Positions 44,809-54,174 of a stretch of 61,075 bases of DNA are shown one piece after another (positions within the stretch are counted from its first letter, which is position 1; each line of letters begins with the position of its first letter). Source of the DNA: Planctomycetota bacterium (lineage in GTDB: Bacteria > Planctomycetota > Planctomycetia > Pirellulales > Lacipirellulaceae); assembly GCA_013152205.1 (NCBI GenBank), contig JAADGV010000097.1, positions 1-61,075 on the forward strand, written 5' to 3'. The notes under the pieces were generated by a model. It was given only the letters and a program-made list of their open reading frames with translations. It ran no database searches and was not told the origin of the DNA. The translations under genes were made by a program, and so were the position numbers.

Positions 44809-45567
44809 TCAGCTAGCAACCGAAGCTGGGGCGGGGCAGACCCGTTCCATAATCCAGCTATCGACATCCGACATCATTAAGTCGGTTAGTTCGTCGCCTT
44901 CAGGATAGAGTCGGAGCGACAGCGAAGAGCCAGCCAAGTGCAATAGGCGAACATTTTCCATCACGCGGTCAAGCGAATAACGCTGATCGGGCGACACCGA
45001 CAACAAGAGGGGCAATTTGCGAGCCTCATTGATTCGCCTAAGCAGGCAACCGCCACTAGGCACCGGGCCACCCAACGAAATCGCACCGGCAAATTGATCG
45101 GGGTTTTCCATTCCCATGCGTAGGGCCATTGTGCCGCCCTCGTTGTATCCGGCGACAAAAATTCGGTCGGGGTGAATATTGAACCGCTCTTGAGCCTCGT
45201 TGATACATTGCATGACGCGCTCGCCAGCTTCAACAAGATCGTCGAGCGACTCGCCCCAGCCAAAAGCTCCACAAACCCCCTCGAAGCGTTCAGTTCCCTG
45301 AGGGGCAACGCCTACATAGTTGCGCACACTGATCATCGGCAATGCTTTGCTCACCTCGGTCTCGTTGCTCGCTGGACCGTGCAGCCAAACAATCAGAGGA
45401 TAGGCATAACCATGCTCGTAGTGAACCGGCGAAAAAAAATTGCGTGGTGCATCAGCACGACGCAACGCTGTCGATTCAGGCAAGCCTCTTTCACTCAGCC
45501 ATGCTCTTTCAAAATTGGGGGTGAGCAATTGCGTAGAGGTTTGCGTCAGCAATGGCGTGCGGTTCAT
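44809..45567 (-). CDS. Alpha/beta-hydrolase-fold protein lacking the catalytic Ser and His
   Basis: A 252-residue protein related to the phospholipase/carboxylesterase family: LIVWLHGPASNE is the oxyanion strand, IHPDRIFVAGYNEGG is the nucleophile elbow and SLRLYPEGDELTD is the usual histidine loop. The elbow reads G-Y-N-E-G with Asn at 142 instead of Ser (codon AAC, 45144-45142). The loop has Asp225 where esterases have His. Both changes would remove canonical hydrolase activity. The frame is intact and not decayed, so the protein may bind rather than cut, or use another mechanism. No signal peptide was seen. Confidence 0.85.
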   Translation of the reverse strand: MNRTPLLTQTSTQLLTPNFERAWLSERGLPESTALRRADAPRNFFSPVHYEHGYAYPLIVWLHGPASNETEVSKALPMISVRNYVGVAPQGTERFEGVCGAFGWGESLDDLVEAGERVMQCINEAQERFNIHPDRIFVAGYNEGGTMALRMGMENPDQFAGAISLGGPVPSGGCLLRRINEARKLPLLLSVSPDQRYSLDRVMENVRLLHLAGSSLSLRLYPEGDELTDLMMSDVDSWIMERVCPAPASVAS

Positions 45568-45607
45568 AATTATTGAAGGCAGGAGAAGAGTTGCGGCGGA
45601 CGGATTA

Positions 45608-45826
45608 TCACGTTACAGCTTCGCCATTCATCCGCGACGTCGCTTCCATGACCAACGCCCTCGCATCGTGATCGAGCAGCTCGAACATTTTTGCTCGCGG
45701 TCGATCGCTTGCGATATATAAAACGCGCGATTTGGCTTTTCGAATTTTGCCCGCACGGTCTTTCGTCTTCGAATGACGTAACTTCTGGAGGGTTGTAATC
45801 AAGCTGCTGACGGATGTCAACGCCAC
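45608..45826 (-). CDS. Small hypothetical protein
   Basis: A short frame of about 72 residues from a GTG (open to 45886). It is basic in the middle (LRHSKTKDRAGKIRKAKSR) and then shows a regular pattern VLYIASDRPRAKMFELLDHD. It fills the only gap between the hydrolase-like gene and mdh. No ribosome binding site and no family were recognised, so it may not be a gene. Confidence 0.3.
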   Translation of the reverse strand: MALTSVSSLITTLQKLRHSKTKDRAGKIRKAKSRVLYIASDRPRAKMFELLDHDARALVMEATSRMNGEAVT

Positions 45827-45895
45827 GCCAATTTCGAGACGTCCCAAGCCGCTCAGTGCTAGCACTCCCCCCCAGAAGCGGTGCAACTACAACAC

Positions 45896-45914
45896 CTGGC
45901 CATCCTGGCCCGAA
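45896..45914. repeat. Short palindrome, GGCCAGGATGGCC family (copy d)
   Basis: CTGGCCATCCTGGCCCG lies just downstream of mdh and may serve as its terminator hairpin. Confidence 0.6.
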
Positions 45915-45932
45915 TACTCAACACGATGCGTA

Positions 45933-46886
<954 letters not shown>

Positions 46887-47038
46887 TTATTCTACTTCTT
46901 TTCGGACAGACAAATTGTCGAAGGTGCAGGCTACAACAAACGTGGCCTGCGCTGCTGAGTATCACGCGACTTGCCCGTTGTTGCAAGTGCCCTCAGCGAT
47001 AGAGAGGAAAGAAGATCCTGACGCGGCAAACATGCCGC

Positions 47039-47596
47039 CTACCGAACTCGAGTGTCGGGATCGTTCAGCCAGGCAAGCCGCTTCAAAGCGGCTTGCATTC
47101 CAGTAGCTAAACCGGAAGCCGACTGACGCCCAACCAAGCGATTTAACGCACGTCCATCGGCTGAGACGAATTGGATGGTCGGATAGCCCGTCACCGAAAA
47201 ATCTTGGCAAACTTCGGGTTGAAGGTCGGCATCGACCAGCACACAAACGAAATTTTCCGACAATTTTCCGATCAAAGAGTCGGTAAATGCAGTTTCTTCC
47301 ATCTGCCGGCAGTAGGTACACCAGTCGGCGGTAAAGAACAGCAAGCTGGGCTTACCCAGCTCTCGCGAGAGGCGGCGCCCAACCTCCGTATCGTGGACAA
47401 ACTGTAGCTGCCCATGCCGGGTGATCAGCTGGGGATCAATGCCGTGAACGGCGCTTGACGTAGCTGACTCCGAATCCACTCGGCCACATCCTAGACTTGC
47501 TGCCAACAACGTGCAGCTCACCAGTAGCATTACCTGCCGACCGGATTTTTGCCAAACGCTTGCGGTGCTATCAATACATGCAGTCATGGTGGCCAT
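47039..47596 (-). CDS. Exported thioredoxin-fold protein
   Basis: About 185 residues. An N-terminal hydrophobic segment ends LAASLGCGR, which may be a weak lipobox or an ordinary signal peptide. The thioredoxin domain has the redox pair W-C-T-Y-C (FFTADWCTYCRQME) and the cis-proline region VTGYPTIQFV, so it should be active as a disulfide reductase or isomerase in the envelope. The frame extends to 47734, but ATG 47596 best fits an exported protein. It diverges from flhA. Confidence 0.85.
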   Translation of the reverse strand: MATMTACIDSTASVWQKSGRQVMLLVSCTLLAASLGCGRVDSESATSSAVHGIDPQLITRHGQLQFVHDTEVGRRLSRELGKPSLLFFTADWCTYCRQMEETAFTDSLIGKLSENFVCVLVDADLQPEVCQDFSVTGYPTIQFVSADGRALNRLVGRQSASGLATGMQAALKRLAWLNDPDTRVR

Positions 47597-47810
47597 TCGA
47601 CCAGTGGGCGTAGAAACGGCGCCTGATTTCTCGGCGGTAAACCAACACTCGTCTTCTATCGCCACTTCGCAGCCATATTCTCCAGTCGACTGCCGCAAAT
47701 GCACATTAACAGGCTGCCAGAGCGGGCTGGACAATTTTTGAGGCCTTTCCTAACATCCCGCCTCTCTTCTACTACCTTTCTTTTCGCTTTTTGCCCATCG
47801 GAGGCCACGG

Positions 47811-49892
47811 ATGGCTTCAGAGGTGTCGGGCGCCACGGACTGGATCCGTCGCGGCCAAGATCTCATTTTGCCGGTCGCTATTGTCGCCAGTGTTCTGGTG
47901 ATTTTAGTGCCGTTGCCAACAGCGCTCATGGATGTGCTGTTAGCCGGAAACATCACGATCGCTGTGATCGTGTTGTTGACGACTATCTATGTCCGCTCGC
48001 CTCTCGATTTCAGCATCTTTCCCTCGCTACTGTTGGCTACCACGCTGGCAAGGCTCGTACTCAATGTGGCGACCACGCGACTAATCCTCACCGGTGCGGC
48101 AACCGATGGCCTTGAGGCTGCCGGCGGTGTGATTACCGCGTTTGCAGACTTTGTTGCCGGCGATAGCAGCATTGTCGTTGGTCTCATCATCTTCATTATC
48201 ATCGTAGTGATTCAGTTTGTCGTAATCACCAAAGGTGCTACTCGTATCAGCGAAGTTGCCGCTAGATTTGCGCTCGACGGTATGCCGGGCAAGCAGATGG
48301 CCATCGATGCCGACCTGAATGCCGGAATCATTGACGAACACGAAGCCCAACAACGCCGCGAAGAAATCACCGAACAGGCAGATTTTTATGGGGCGATGGA
48401 TGGTGCTAGTAAGTTCGTACGTGGCGATGCCGTTGCTGGTATTGTCATTACCGTTATCAATATCGTTGGCGGACTGATTATCGGAATGGCCCAGTACGAT
48501 ATGTCGCTGATGGAAGCTGGCGAGATATTTACTCAGCTAACCATCGGCGATGGACTCGTCAGCCAAGTCCCCGCGTTCTTAGTCTCGCTAGCAGCCGGTT
48601 TGCTTGTGACTCGTAGTACGAAAAGTAGCAACCTGCCACGGGAATTTGTAACGCAGCTATTCTCTCGACCACAAGCAATGGTCGTTGCCGCGGCATTCTT
48701 GGCAGTGCTAGCCACCACCGATTTGCCACGCACCCCCATGATCGTGCTATGTGCCTCGTGTCTGGGGATAGCCCGAGTGCTCACGCAAAAAGAAACGCGA
48801 CTACTGGCCGAAGAGCAGCAGGCAGAATCGCAGCCAGAGCCCGAGGCCGAAGAGCGTATCGAAGATTACCTGACGGTCGACCCGATGGAGGTCGAAGTGG
48901 GCGTCGGGCTTATTCGTCTAGCCGACCCCAAACGGGGTGGCGATCTCCTCGAACGAATTCAGCGAGTTCGCCAAACCGTTGCTAGCGATATCGGCATCAT
49001 CATGCCCAAGGTTCGTATTCGAGACAACATGCGCCTCGAACCAAACGAGTATCGCATCAAAATTGCCGACATTCCCGTGGCTAACGACATGCTCGAACCG
49101 GGCCATCTGCTGGCTATCGATTCCGGAATGACAACTGGCAAGGTCGACGGCGTCGACACCAAAGACCCAGCCTTCGGCACCGATGCTCGATGGATCAACC
49201 CCGCCCTACAAGATCAGGCCGAGATGCTCGGCTACACCGTCGTCGAGCCAGGCGCAGTGCTCGCCACCCATCTCACCGAAATCTGCCGCCGCAATGCCGA
49301 CGAAATCCTTACTCGCGATGCTACCAAACATCTCATCGATGAACTCAAGCAAACCCAACCGGCGGTTGTCGAAGAGCTTATCCCCGGCGCGATGACGTTG
49401 GCCGAGGTGCAAGGCATCCTGCAACTCTTGCTACGCGAGCAAGTGCCACTTCGCCAGTTGGCGCTGATTCTCGAAACGCTAGGCGACTATGCCGGTCGCA
49501 CCAAAGATCCAATTCTGCTGACCGAATACGTCCGCCATCGGTTAGCACGACAGATTTGCACACACTACCGCGATGCCGAAGCGCAACTACACGTAGTGGC
49601 TCTCGACCCCGCGATGGAAGACCGAATTCGCGCAGGCTTCGAGCACACCGACCGTGGGTTGTTCGTACGCATGTCGCCACAAGCCGTCGAAGCGACTTGC
49701 AGCGCCATTTCCAAAGAATTACCCAAGCTAACCACCGCACATCACACGCCAATCATCCTTGTCAGCCCTCAGATTCGCGTGGCCCTCAAGCAGATCACAG
49801 ACAATCATCTGCCCCAGTTGGTCGTAATGAGTTTCAACGAAGTAACACGAGATACAAAAATCGTAACCGTAGGCATGGCCACCGATATCTGA
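47811..49892 (+). CDS. flhA: Flagellar export gate protein FlhA
   Basis: A 693-residue export-gate protein. The N-terminal half has about eight membrane helices; the conserved FHIPEP-family loop MPGKQMAIDADLNAG and QADFYGAMDGASKFVRGDA are clear. The cytoplasmic domain (residues about 360-693) binds chaperone-substrate complexes. GGAGG lies eight bases before ATG 47811. It starts the second flagellar block and is separated from the fliPQR-flhB operon by about 28 kb. Confidence 0.97.
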   Translation: MASEVSGATDWIRRGQDLILPVAIVASVLVILVPLPTALMDVLLAGNITIAVIVLLTTIYVRSPLDFSIFPSLLLATTLARLVLNVATTRLILTGAATDGLEAAGGVITAFADFVAGDSSIVVGLIIFIIIVVIQFVVITKGATRISEVAARFALDGMPGKQMAIDADLNAGIIDEHEAQQRREEITEQADFYGAMDGASKFVRGDAVAGIVITVINIVGGLIIGMAQYDMSLMEAGEIFTQLTIGDGLVSQVPAFLVSLAAGLLVTRSTKSSNLPREFVTQLFSRPQAMVVAAAFLAVLATTDLPRTPMIVLCASCLGIARVLTQKETRLLAEEQQAESQPEPEAEERIEDYLTVDPMEVEVGVGLIRLADPKRGGDLLERIQRVRQTVASDIGIIMPKVRIRDNMRLEPNEYRIKIADIPVANDMLEPGHLLAIDSGMTTGKVDGVDTKDPAFGTDARWINPALQDQAEMLGYTVVEPGAVLATHLTEICRRNADEILTRDATKHLIDELKQTQPAVVEELIPGAMTLAEVQGILQLLLREQVPLRQLALILETLGDYAGRTKDPILLTEYVRHRLARQICTHYRDAEAQLHVVALDPAMEDRIRAGFEHTDRGLFVRMSPQAVEATCSAISKELPKLTTAHHTPIILVSPQIRVALKQITDNHLPQLVVMSFNEVTRDTKIVTVGMATDI

Positions 49893-49923
49893 GTGCCCCC
49901 AATCCCTAGCCCCTAAGCCCCCC
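49893..49923. repeat. CCCCAATCCCTAGCCCC repeat filling the flhA-flhF gap
   Basis: The whole spacer between the flhA stop and the flhF ATG is a C-rich phrase (CCCCCAATCCCTAGCCCC, then TAAGCCCCC). It belongs to the family that brackets the four-helix-bundle gene at 60366-60398 and 60856-60890. It leaves flhF without a normal ribosome binding site. Confidence 0.7.
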
Positions 49924-51099
49924 ATGCAAATAAAAACGTTCCGAGCAAAAACAATGCAGCAGGCCCTCAACTTGGTTCGCCAAGAAATGGGCCCCGAGGC
50001 CACCGTTCTCCATACCCGAGAACTCAACGCCGGGTTGGTCTCACGTTTCTTGCGAGGTCGGCAGTACGAAATTGCCGCTTCGACCGAAGTACGCGTGCCA
50101 GCTCGACTGCCCCAGCCCGAGATGCAAGCCGTCAGCTACCAAAGTACCTCCACCTACGACCGATTCGGGGAACCAACGCCCGAACCCCCAACAGAGCCAG
50201 ACTACGGCCCCCGCTATCAAAACGAAACAAAAATCCAAGACGCTGGTTTCGGCGATTTGAATTCGCTCGCCGCCCAGCTACAACGACGAGTGGCTCGCTC
50301 GCCTCAGCGCCAACTGCCAGAGGCCATGTTCCAAGCCTACACCGACATGATCGAATTAGACATTGAAGAAGGTGTTGCCCAAGGACTCGTCGAACGTCTG
50401 CAAGACGAACTCGCGGTCGAGCTTCACGACACCTTTGCTGTACGTGCCGAACTGGCTCGCTTGATCTCCGAAGAACTGACAGTTAGCGGGCCAATCGAAG
50501 CCAATCCCGGCCAAGGCCGAGTGGTCGCCTTGGTAGGACCAACGGGCGTGGGCAAGACCACCACGATTGCCAAGCTTGCCGCAAACTTCCGGCTGCGAGA
50601 AAACAAACGTGTCGGGCTTATCTCGGTCGACACCTACCGCATTGCCGCGGTCGAACAGTTACGCACCTATGCCGACATCATCGACTTGCCGATGGAAGTC
50701 GTCAGTACGCCACGCGAAATGCGTGAAGCCGTCGCTCGGATGGGTGACCTTGATCTCGTGCTCATGGACACCGCCGGACGCAGCCCGCGCGACGAAGTAA
50801 GGATTCAAGAACTCCGTTCGATGCTCGAAGAGGCCGAACCAGACGAAGTCCACCTCGTGCTAAGTGCCGTGGGCGGGGTGCGCAGCTTGACCTCAACAGC
50901 CGAACGCTTTGCTACGATCGGCACCACCTCGATGATCGTCACCAAGCTCGACGAAGCCACAGGCCTAGGGAATTTGCTCTCGCTCTCCCGAAACTGCGGT
51001 CTGCCGATCAGCTACCTCACCGACGGGCAGAATGTTCCCGACGACATCCAAATCGCCGAATCAGAACGCCTCGCCCAACTCATCCTAGGAATCGCCTAA
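49924..51099 (+). CDS. flhF: Flagellar SRP-type GTPase FlhF
   Basis: A 391-residue protein. The basic N-terminus (MQIKTFRAKTMQQALNLVRQ) and a disordered stretch precede the SRP-type NG domains. The P-loop GPTGVGKTTTIAKLAA lies at about residues 204-219, then the DTYRIAAVEQLRTYADI, DTAGRSPRD and TKLDEATGLGN motifs. FlhF sets where and how many flagella form, working with FlhG. It is directly downstream of flhA and close to flhG. Confidence 0.96.
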   Translation: MQIKTFRAKTMQQALNLVRQEMGPEATVLHTRELNAGLVSRFLRGRQYEIAASTEVRVPARLPQPEMQAVSYQSTSTYDRFGEPTPEPPTEPDYGPRYQNETKIQDAGFGDLNSLAAQLQRRVARSPQRQLPEAMFQAYTDMIELDIEEGVAQGLVERLQDELAVELHDTFAVRAELARLISEELTVSGPIEANPGQGRVVALVGPTGVGKTTTIAKLAANFRLRENKRVGLISVDTYRIAAVEQLRTYADIIDLPMEVVSTPREMREAVARMGDLDLVLMDTAGRSPRDEVRIQELRSMLEEAEPDEVHLVLSAVGGVRSLTSTAERFATIGTTSMIVTKLDEATGLGNLLSLSRNCGLPISYLTDGQNVPDDIQIAESERLAQLILGIA

Positions 51100-51126
51100 C
51101 GCATAGTTCATTCCGAAAAAATATCC

Positions 51127-51250
51127 CACTAGCCCGACGCGCTAGCGAGGGACGAAGCACAAAAACAATTTCCATATTTAACTCCACAAAAAATTGAGAC
51201 AGGATAAGCAGGACATCTCTCATCAGTTTTTATCCTGTCATCCTGTCAAA
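51127..51250. repeat. Intergenic phrase repeats before flhG
   Basis: CTAGCCCGACGCGCTAGCGA (51129-51148) is followed by GAGACAGGATAAGCAGGA and, inverted, TTATCCTGTCATCCTGTC (51230-51247). The two CCTGTC blocks can pair. I know phrases of this kind as common in planctomycete intergenic DNA. No gene is present. Confidence 0.55.
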
Positions 51251-51322
51251 AAAACAGAGTTATTTCCTAGGCTGCCCCCAAGAACTTCGGCGACGCCGGA
51301 GCAAAAATCGAAAGACCAAACC

Positions 51323-52240
51323 ATGCGAGACCAAGCAGACAAACTACGACAGCTTGTTCGCAAAACGATCAAAGAGCACCCGCGGCTCGAGCCGGGCGTG
51401 CCGTTCGTTGTCTTGAACGGCGGCAACGCGGGGGTCGGCACCAGCACAGTCGCAATACAATTGGTCCAAGAATTAGCCCAACTCGGAAAGCGTGCCGTCC
51501 TAGTCGATGCCAACCCCAAGCAACCCGACATAGCCGCCCAGCTGGGCATCGAAGCCCGAGGAAGTTTGGCCGACGTCCTGGATGGCCGACGCTCAGTCGT
51601 CGAAGTGCTTGAACCGATCAATGATTCGGTCTGCTTACTGGCCGGTCGTTGGGCCCCCAACTCTCCTCCAGAGATTAACCACGAAGCCGTTAGCCGACTG
51701 TTAACCGAATTACGCAGACTCCACGCCAAGGCGGATGTAGCAATCATCGATGCCGGCAGCGGGATGAGCCCCTGGGCAACACAACTTTGGCGAGCAGCCC
51801 ACCAAGTCTTGCTAGTCACCACGCCAGATTCCGATGCCGTCACCGATAGCTACGCCACCGTCAAGCTTTCGCCGTATGTCGAACTCGCCGAAAAACTACG
51901 CCTGGTCGTCAACCGCTGCGACGATCACCACACAGCCCAACAAATAGGCAACCGCTTTGCTACGACTTGTCAGCAATTTTTGGGCATCGACGTAGGCGAA
52001 ACGATTACGGTCGCTAGCAACACCGCGACAGATGCCCCTGGCCGAATACGTATACGCACCAGCCGACTCAACAATGCCTTCGAACAATCAGTCCGCCTGC
52101 TAGCAGCCGACGTGCTCAGCAGTTGCCTTGTGCTATCAAGTTCGAAGCAGTCGAGGCGGGTTGGTTTTTCCAGAAGCAGTTTCAAAGCATCGGAAAAGCA
52201 GCCCACGACCGGAGAATTTTCTGCGAAAAGTGCGTTTTGA
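51323..52240 (+). CDS. flhG: FlhG/MinD-like ATPase with degenerate P-loop
   Basis: A 305-residue ParA/MinD-type protein. The P-loop region reads N32-G-G-N-A-G-V-G-T40-S-T42: both the signature lysine (KGG) and the Walker A lysine (GKS/T) are replaced. VDANPKQPD (Walker A') and IIDAGSG (Walker B) are recognisable. FlhG normally limits flagellar number through ATP-dependent dimerisation with FlhF. Some CpaE/TadZ relatives also lack the lysine, so loss of ATPase is likely but not certain. ATG 51323 is preferred over the longer frame, which starts inside a repeat. Confidence 0.88.
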   Translation: MRDQADKLRQLVRKTIKEHPRLEPGVPFVVLNGGNAGVGTSTVAIQLVQELAQLGKRAVLVDANPKQPDIAAQLGIEARGSLADVLDGRRSVVEVLEPINDSVCLLAGRWAPNSPPEINHEAVSRLLTELRRLHAKADVAIIDAGSGMSPWATQLWRAAHQVLLVTTPDSDAVTDSYATVKLSPYVELAEKLRLVVNRCDDHHTAQQIGNRFATTCQQFLGIDVGETITVASNTATDAPGRIRIRTSRLNNAFEQSVRLLAADVLSSCLVLSSSKQSRRVGFSRSSFKASEKQPTTGEFSAKSAF

Positions 52241-52387
52241 AGTCGGCAGAAAAAAATGTTCAAATCAACAAATTAAACTCAAACCGTGTAACCGATATGA
52301 CGATAACAATTGATAGATGGATGTTTCGCAAACGAGTGTCAAAATGGCGCGTTTGCAGCAAGTTTGAGGCCGAATGGAGAAGTTCCG

Positions 52388-52645
52388 GTGGCTCGTACTT
52401 ACGCCGCAATTTTGGCTCTGGTGGGTATGCTGGTCATACTCCTCCGGGCGATGAAAGACGGCGCAGGTGTCGATGGCACCATCCTCAATGCCTTGGCTTG
52501 GATGGCCTTGCTCGGAGCTGTCGGATCGATTGTCGGGGCGATTGCCCAACAAACGGTTGACGAATCCGTAAGAGTTAAAATCGAAGCCGAGTTGGCCGCC
52601 ACCTTTGGCGACACGCCTGAAGAACCGACCAGCTCAAACACGTAA
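52388..52645 (+). CDS. Small two-helix membrane protein between flhG and fliA
   Basis: 85 residues from GTG 52388, with GGAGA about seven bases before. There are two hydrophobic segments (TYAAILALVGMLVILLRAM and LAWMALLGAVGSIVGAIAQQ) and an acidic soluble tail ending PTSSNT. The family was not recognised. It lies in the flhF-flhG-fliA block and is likely co-transcribed, so a motility role is possible. Confidence 0.7.
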   Translation: MARTYAAILALVGMLVILLRAMKDGAGVDGTILNALAWMALLGAVGSIVGAIAQQTVDESVRVKIEAELAATFGDTPEEPTSSNT

Positions 52646-52767
52646 CGACTTGCTTAGCTAGGTACACATAAGGACGGTTCCAAAAAACCGCCTGATAGAT
52701 ATCCAGCGATCAAGACGTTCGTGGGACGTACAGTAAATACAACGAGAACGGAATCTCGCTGAATAGA

Positions 52768-52802
52768 CTTTTGCCCTCGGTGATTTCTCACCGAAGCAAA
52801 AG
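52768..52802 (+). promoter_or_regulatory. Hairpin in the fliA leader
   Basis: CTTTTGCCCTCGGTGA and TCACCGAAGCAAAAG pair over about 14 positions, with one mismatch and one bulge, around a TTTC loop. It ends nine bases before the GGAGG of fliA. There is no T-run, so it is not a simple terminator. An operator, RNA stability element or translation control hairpin is possible. Confidence 0.6.
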
Positions 52803-52820
52803 AGCATCACGGAGGATTGA

Positions 52821-53612
52821 ATGGCTACGACGACTGTCGCTGCGCAAGATGAGATTGCCGAAGTTTGGGTAGAATTCAAAAAAGACCAAAGCCGTCGCGA
52901 TTTGCGAAATCGCTTGGTCGAAAGATATCTGCCCTTGGTAAAATACAATGGCGAACGCATCTGGGCTCGGCTTCCAGACGGCGTGGAACTCGACGACCTC
53001 ATTTCCGCCGGTGTCTTTGGATTGATGGATGCCATCAAAGCCTTCGACATGTCGCGCGGCGTGAAGTTCGAAACCTATTGCGTCCCGCGTATCCGTGGCG
53101 CCATGCTCGACGAACTACGCAGCATGGACTGGGTACCTCGTCTGGTCCGCTCCAAAGCCAGCAAGCTCAACGAAGGCATCCGGCAACTCGAAGCCTCTCT
53201 CGGACGTCATCCCACAGCCATCGAACTGGCCGAAAAAATGGAATTGACCGTCCCCGAACTCGAAAAAATGATGTCCGACGCCAACGCCGTCGGGCTGATC
53301 AGCCTCAATAAAAAATGGTACGAGACCGACAGCTACAAAGACGTTCGTGAAATCGATATCCTCGAAGACCAAAAAGGCGAGGATCCAACCAAACGAATTC
53401 AAAAGTCCGACCTCATGCGGCTGGTCACCAAAGGGCTGAACCGCAACGAACGGCTAATTATCATCTTGTACTACTACGAAGAGATGACGATGAAAGAAAT
53501 CGGCTCGACGCTCGACCTGAGCGAAAGCCGGGTCAGCCAAATGCACAGCGCGATTGTCCAACGACTACAAGGTCAACTCGGACGCCGTCGCCCCGAGTTT
53601 AGCGCCTCCTAA
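52821..53612 (+). CDS. fliA: Flagellar sigma factor FliA (sigma-28)
   Basis: A 263-residue sigma factor with regions 2 (LVERYLPLVKYNGERIWARL ... DLISAGVFGLMDAIKAFD), 3 and 4 (MTMKEIGSTLDLSESRVSQM) and no region 1.1, which is the FliA/WhiG layout. It should transcribe late flagellar genes such as flagellin. GGAGG lies six bases before ATG 52821, after a leader hairpin. It ends the flhA-flhF-flhG block, as sigD does in Bacillus. Confidence 0.95.
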   Translation: MATTTVAAQDEIAEVWVEFKKDQSRRDLRNRLVERYLPLVKYNGERIWARLPDGVELDDLISAGVFGLMDAIKAFDMSRGVKFETYCVPRIRGAMLDELRSMDWVPRLVRSKASKLNEGIRQLEASLGRHPTAIELAEKMELTVPELEKMMSDANAVGLISLNKKWYETDSYKDVREIDILEDQKGEDPTKRIQKSDLMRLVTKGLNRNERLIIILYYYEEMTMKEIGSTLDLSESRVSQMHSAIVQRLQGQLGRRRPEFSAS

Positions 53613-53650
53613 AGCAACTTGTCTTCTGGGCCGGAACCAGTGAAGAAGAT

Positions 53651-53708
53651 AGCCGTGCGATACCCGCCGTTCGCTACCACGAACGATCGGTAGAAACACG
53701 GCTCTTTT
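53651..53708 (+). terminator. Probable terminator after fliA
   Basis: AGCCGTG (53651-53657) pairs with CACGGCT (53697-53703). An inner GTTCG/CGAAC stem lies between them, and CTTTTC follows. It lies about 40 bases after the fliA stop. Confidence 0.55.
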
Positions 53709-53748
53709 CATGCCGTCAGCCACATCCCAAGAAAATTGCGACGCTATA

Positions 53749-53960
53749 CTAGCCGCAGGCGGAAGCCGCGGTTTTTTCAGGTTCAGCCGCAACTTCCGCC
53801 TGCGGCTAAAACGGAAACCGCGACTTTGCAATCCTCCCCCCAAGACGATTGCAAAGTCACTGTGGGAGGCGTCTCTGACGCCGATCGTGAGTCAAAACAA
53901 GCACTTTCGGCGTCGGGAGACGCCTCCTACAATCACAGATCGTCGACTTTGCAGTCGTCC
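53749..53960. repeat. MITE-like repeat cluster (family 1 plus GGGAGGCGTC hairpin)
   Basis: A copy of the palindrome of 659-759 (arms 53750-53765 and 53793-53808) is followed by GACTTTGCAATC and its inverse GATTGCAAAGTC. A second inverted pair, GTGGGAGGCGTCTCTGACGC and TCGGCGTCGGGAGACGCCTC (about 53861-53930), follows. No gene is present. The cluster fills most of the gap between fliA and the RNA candidate. Confidence 0.75.
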
Positions 53961-53984
53961 TGTCCCCCCCAAATCCGCTTGACT

Positions 53985-54012
53985 TTGACTTTCTGGCGCG
54001 GTGCAATAGTAT
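53985..54012 (+). promoter_or_regulatory. Sigma-70-type promoter
   Basis: TTGACT (53985-53990) and TAGTAT (54007-54012) are 16 bases apart. The second TTGACT has a twin six bases upstream. Transcription would start near 54019, just before a highly structured stretch. Confidence 0.55.
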
Positions 54013-54018
54013 TAGTCA

Positions 54019-54168
54019 GTGTGGGCAGGTAGTTTCAGGGGCTACCTGCTCGACCGGAACAGTGGGGGCGGTAGACCAAAGCTGAGCAGAAAAGGGAATT
54101 CCCCTTTTCTGTGTTCTTCCCCAAAGGCCCCGCGGCATCAGACTGGTCTACTAGTCCCCAAGAAAGCG
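54019..54168 (+). ncRNA. Candidate structured RNA or 5' leader, no known family assigned
   Basis: Behind the promoter, four pairings are visible. GCAGGTAG (54025-54032) pairs with CTACCTGC (54042-54049). GGGG (54064-54067) pairs with CCCC (54156-54159). GTAGACCA (54071-54078) pairs with TGGTCTAC (54144-54151). CAGAAAAGGG (54087-54096) pairs with CCCTTTTCTG (54102-54111). The last three nest into a long stem with a large internal loop. The gross shape recalls 6S RNA, but I could not confirm that family. It may be a free-standing small RNA or a leader controlling the prepilin gene that starts at 54175. Confidence 0.45.
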
Positions 54169-54174
54169 TCTTTC

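Noticed and set aside
47740..47775. Possible sigma-54 promoter before flhA (CTGGACAATTTTTGAGG)
   Set aside because: The GG and GC elements do not fall ten bases apart and the TTGC box is missing.
54025..54049. Resemblance of the first hairpin of the RNA candidate to a c-di-GMP-I riboswitch arm
   Set aside because: Only a short GGTAG...CTACC pattern is shared; the conserved core of that riboswitch is absent.
54019..54168. SRP RNA or tmRNA identity for the structured region
   Set aside because: The conserved SRP GGAAGGAAGCAG apical motif and any tRNA-like or tag-peptide part are missing.
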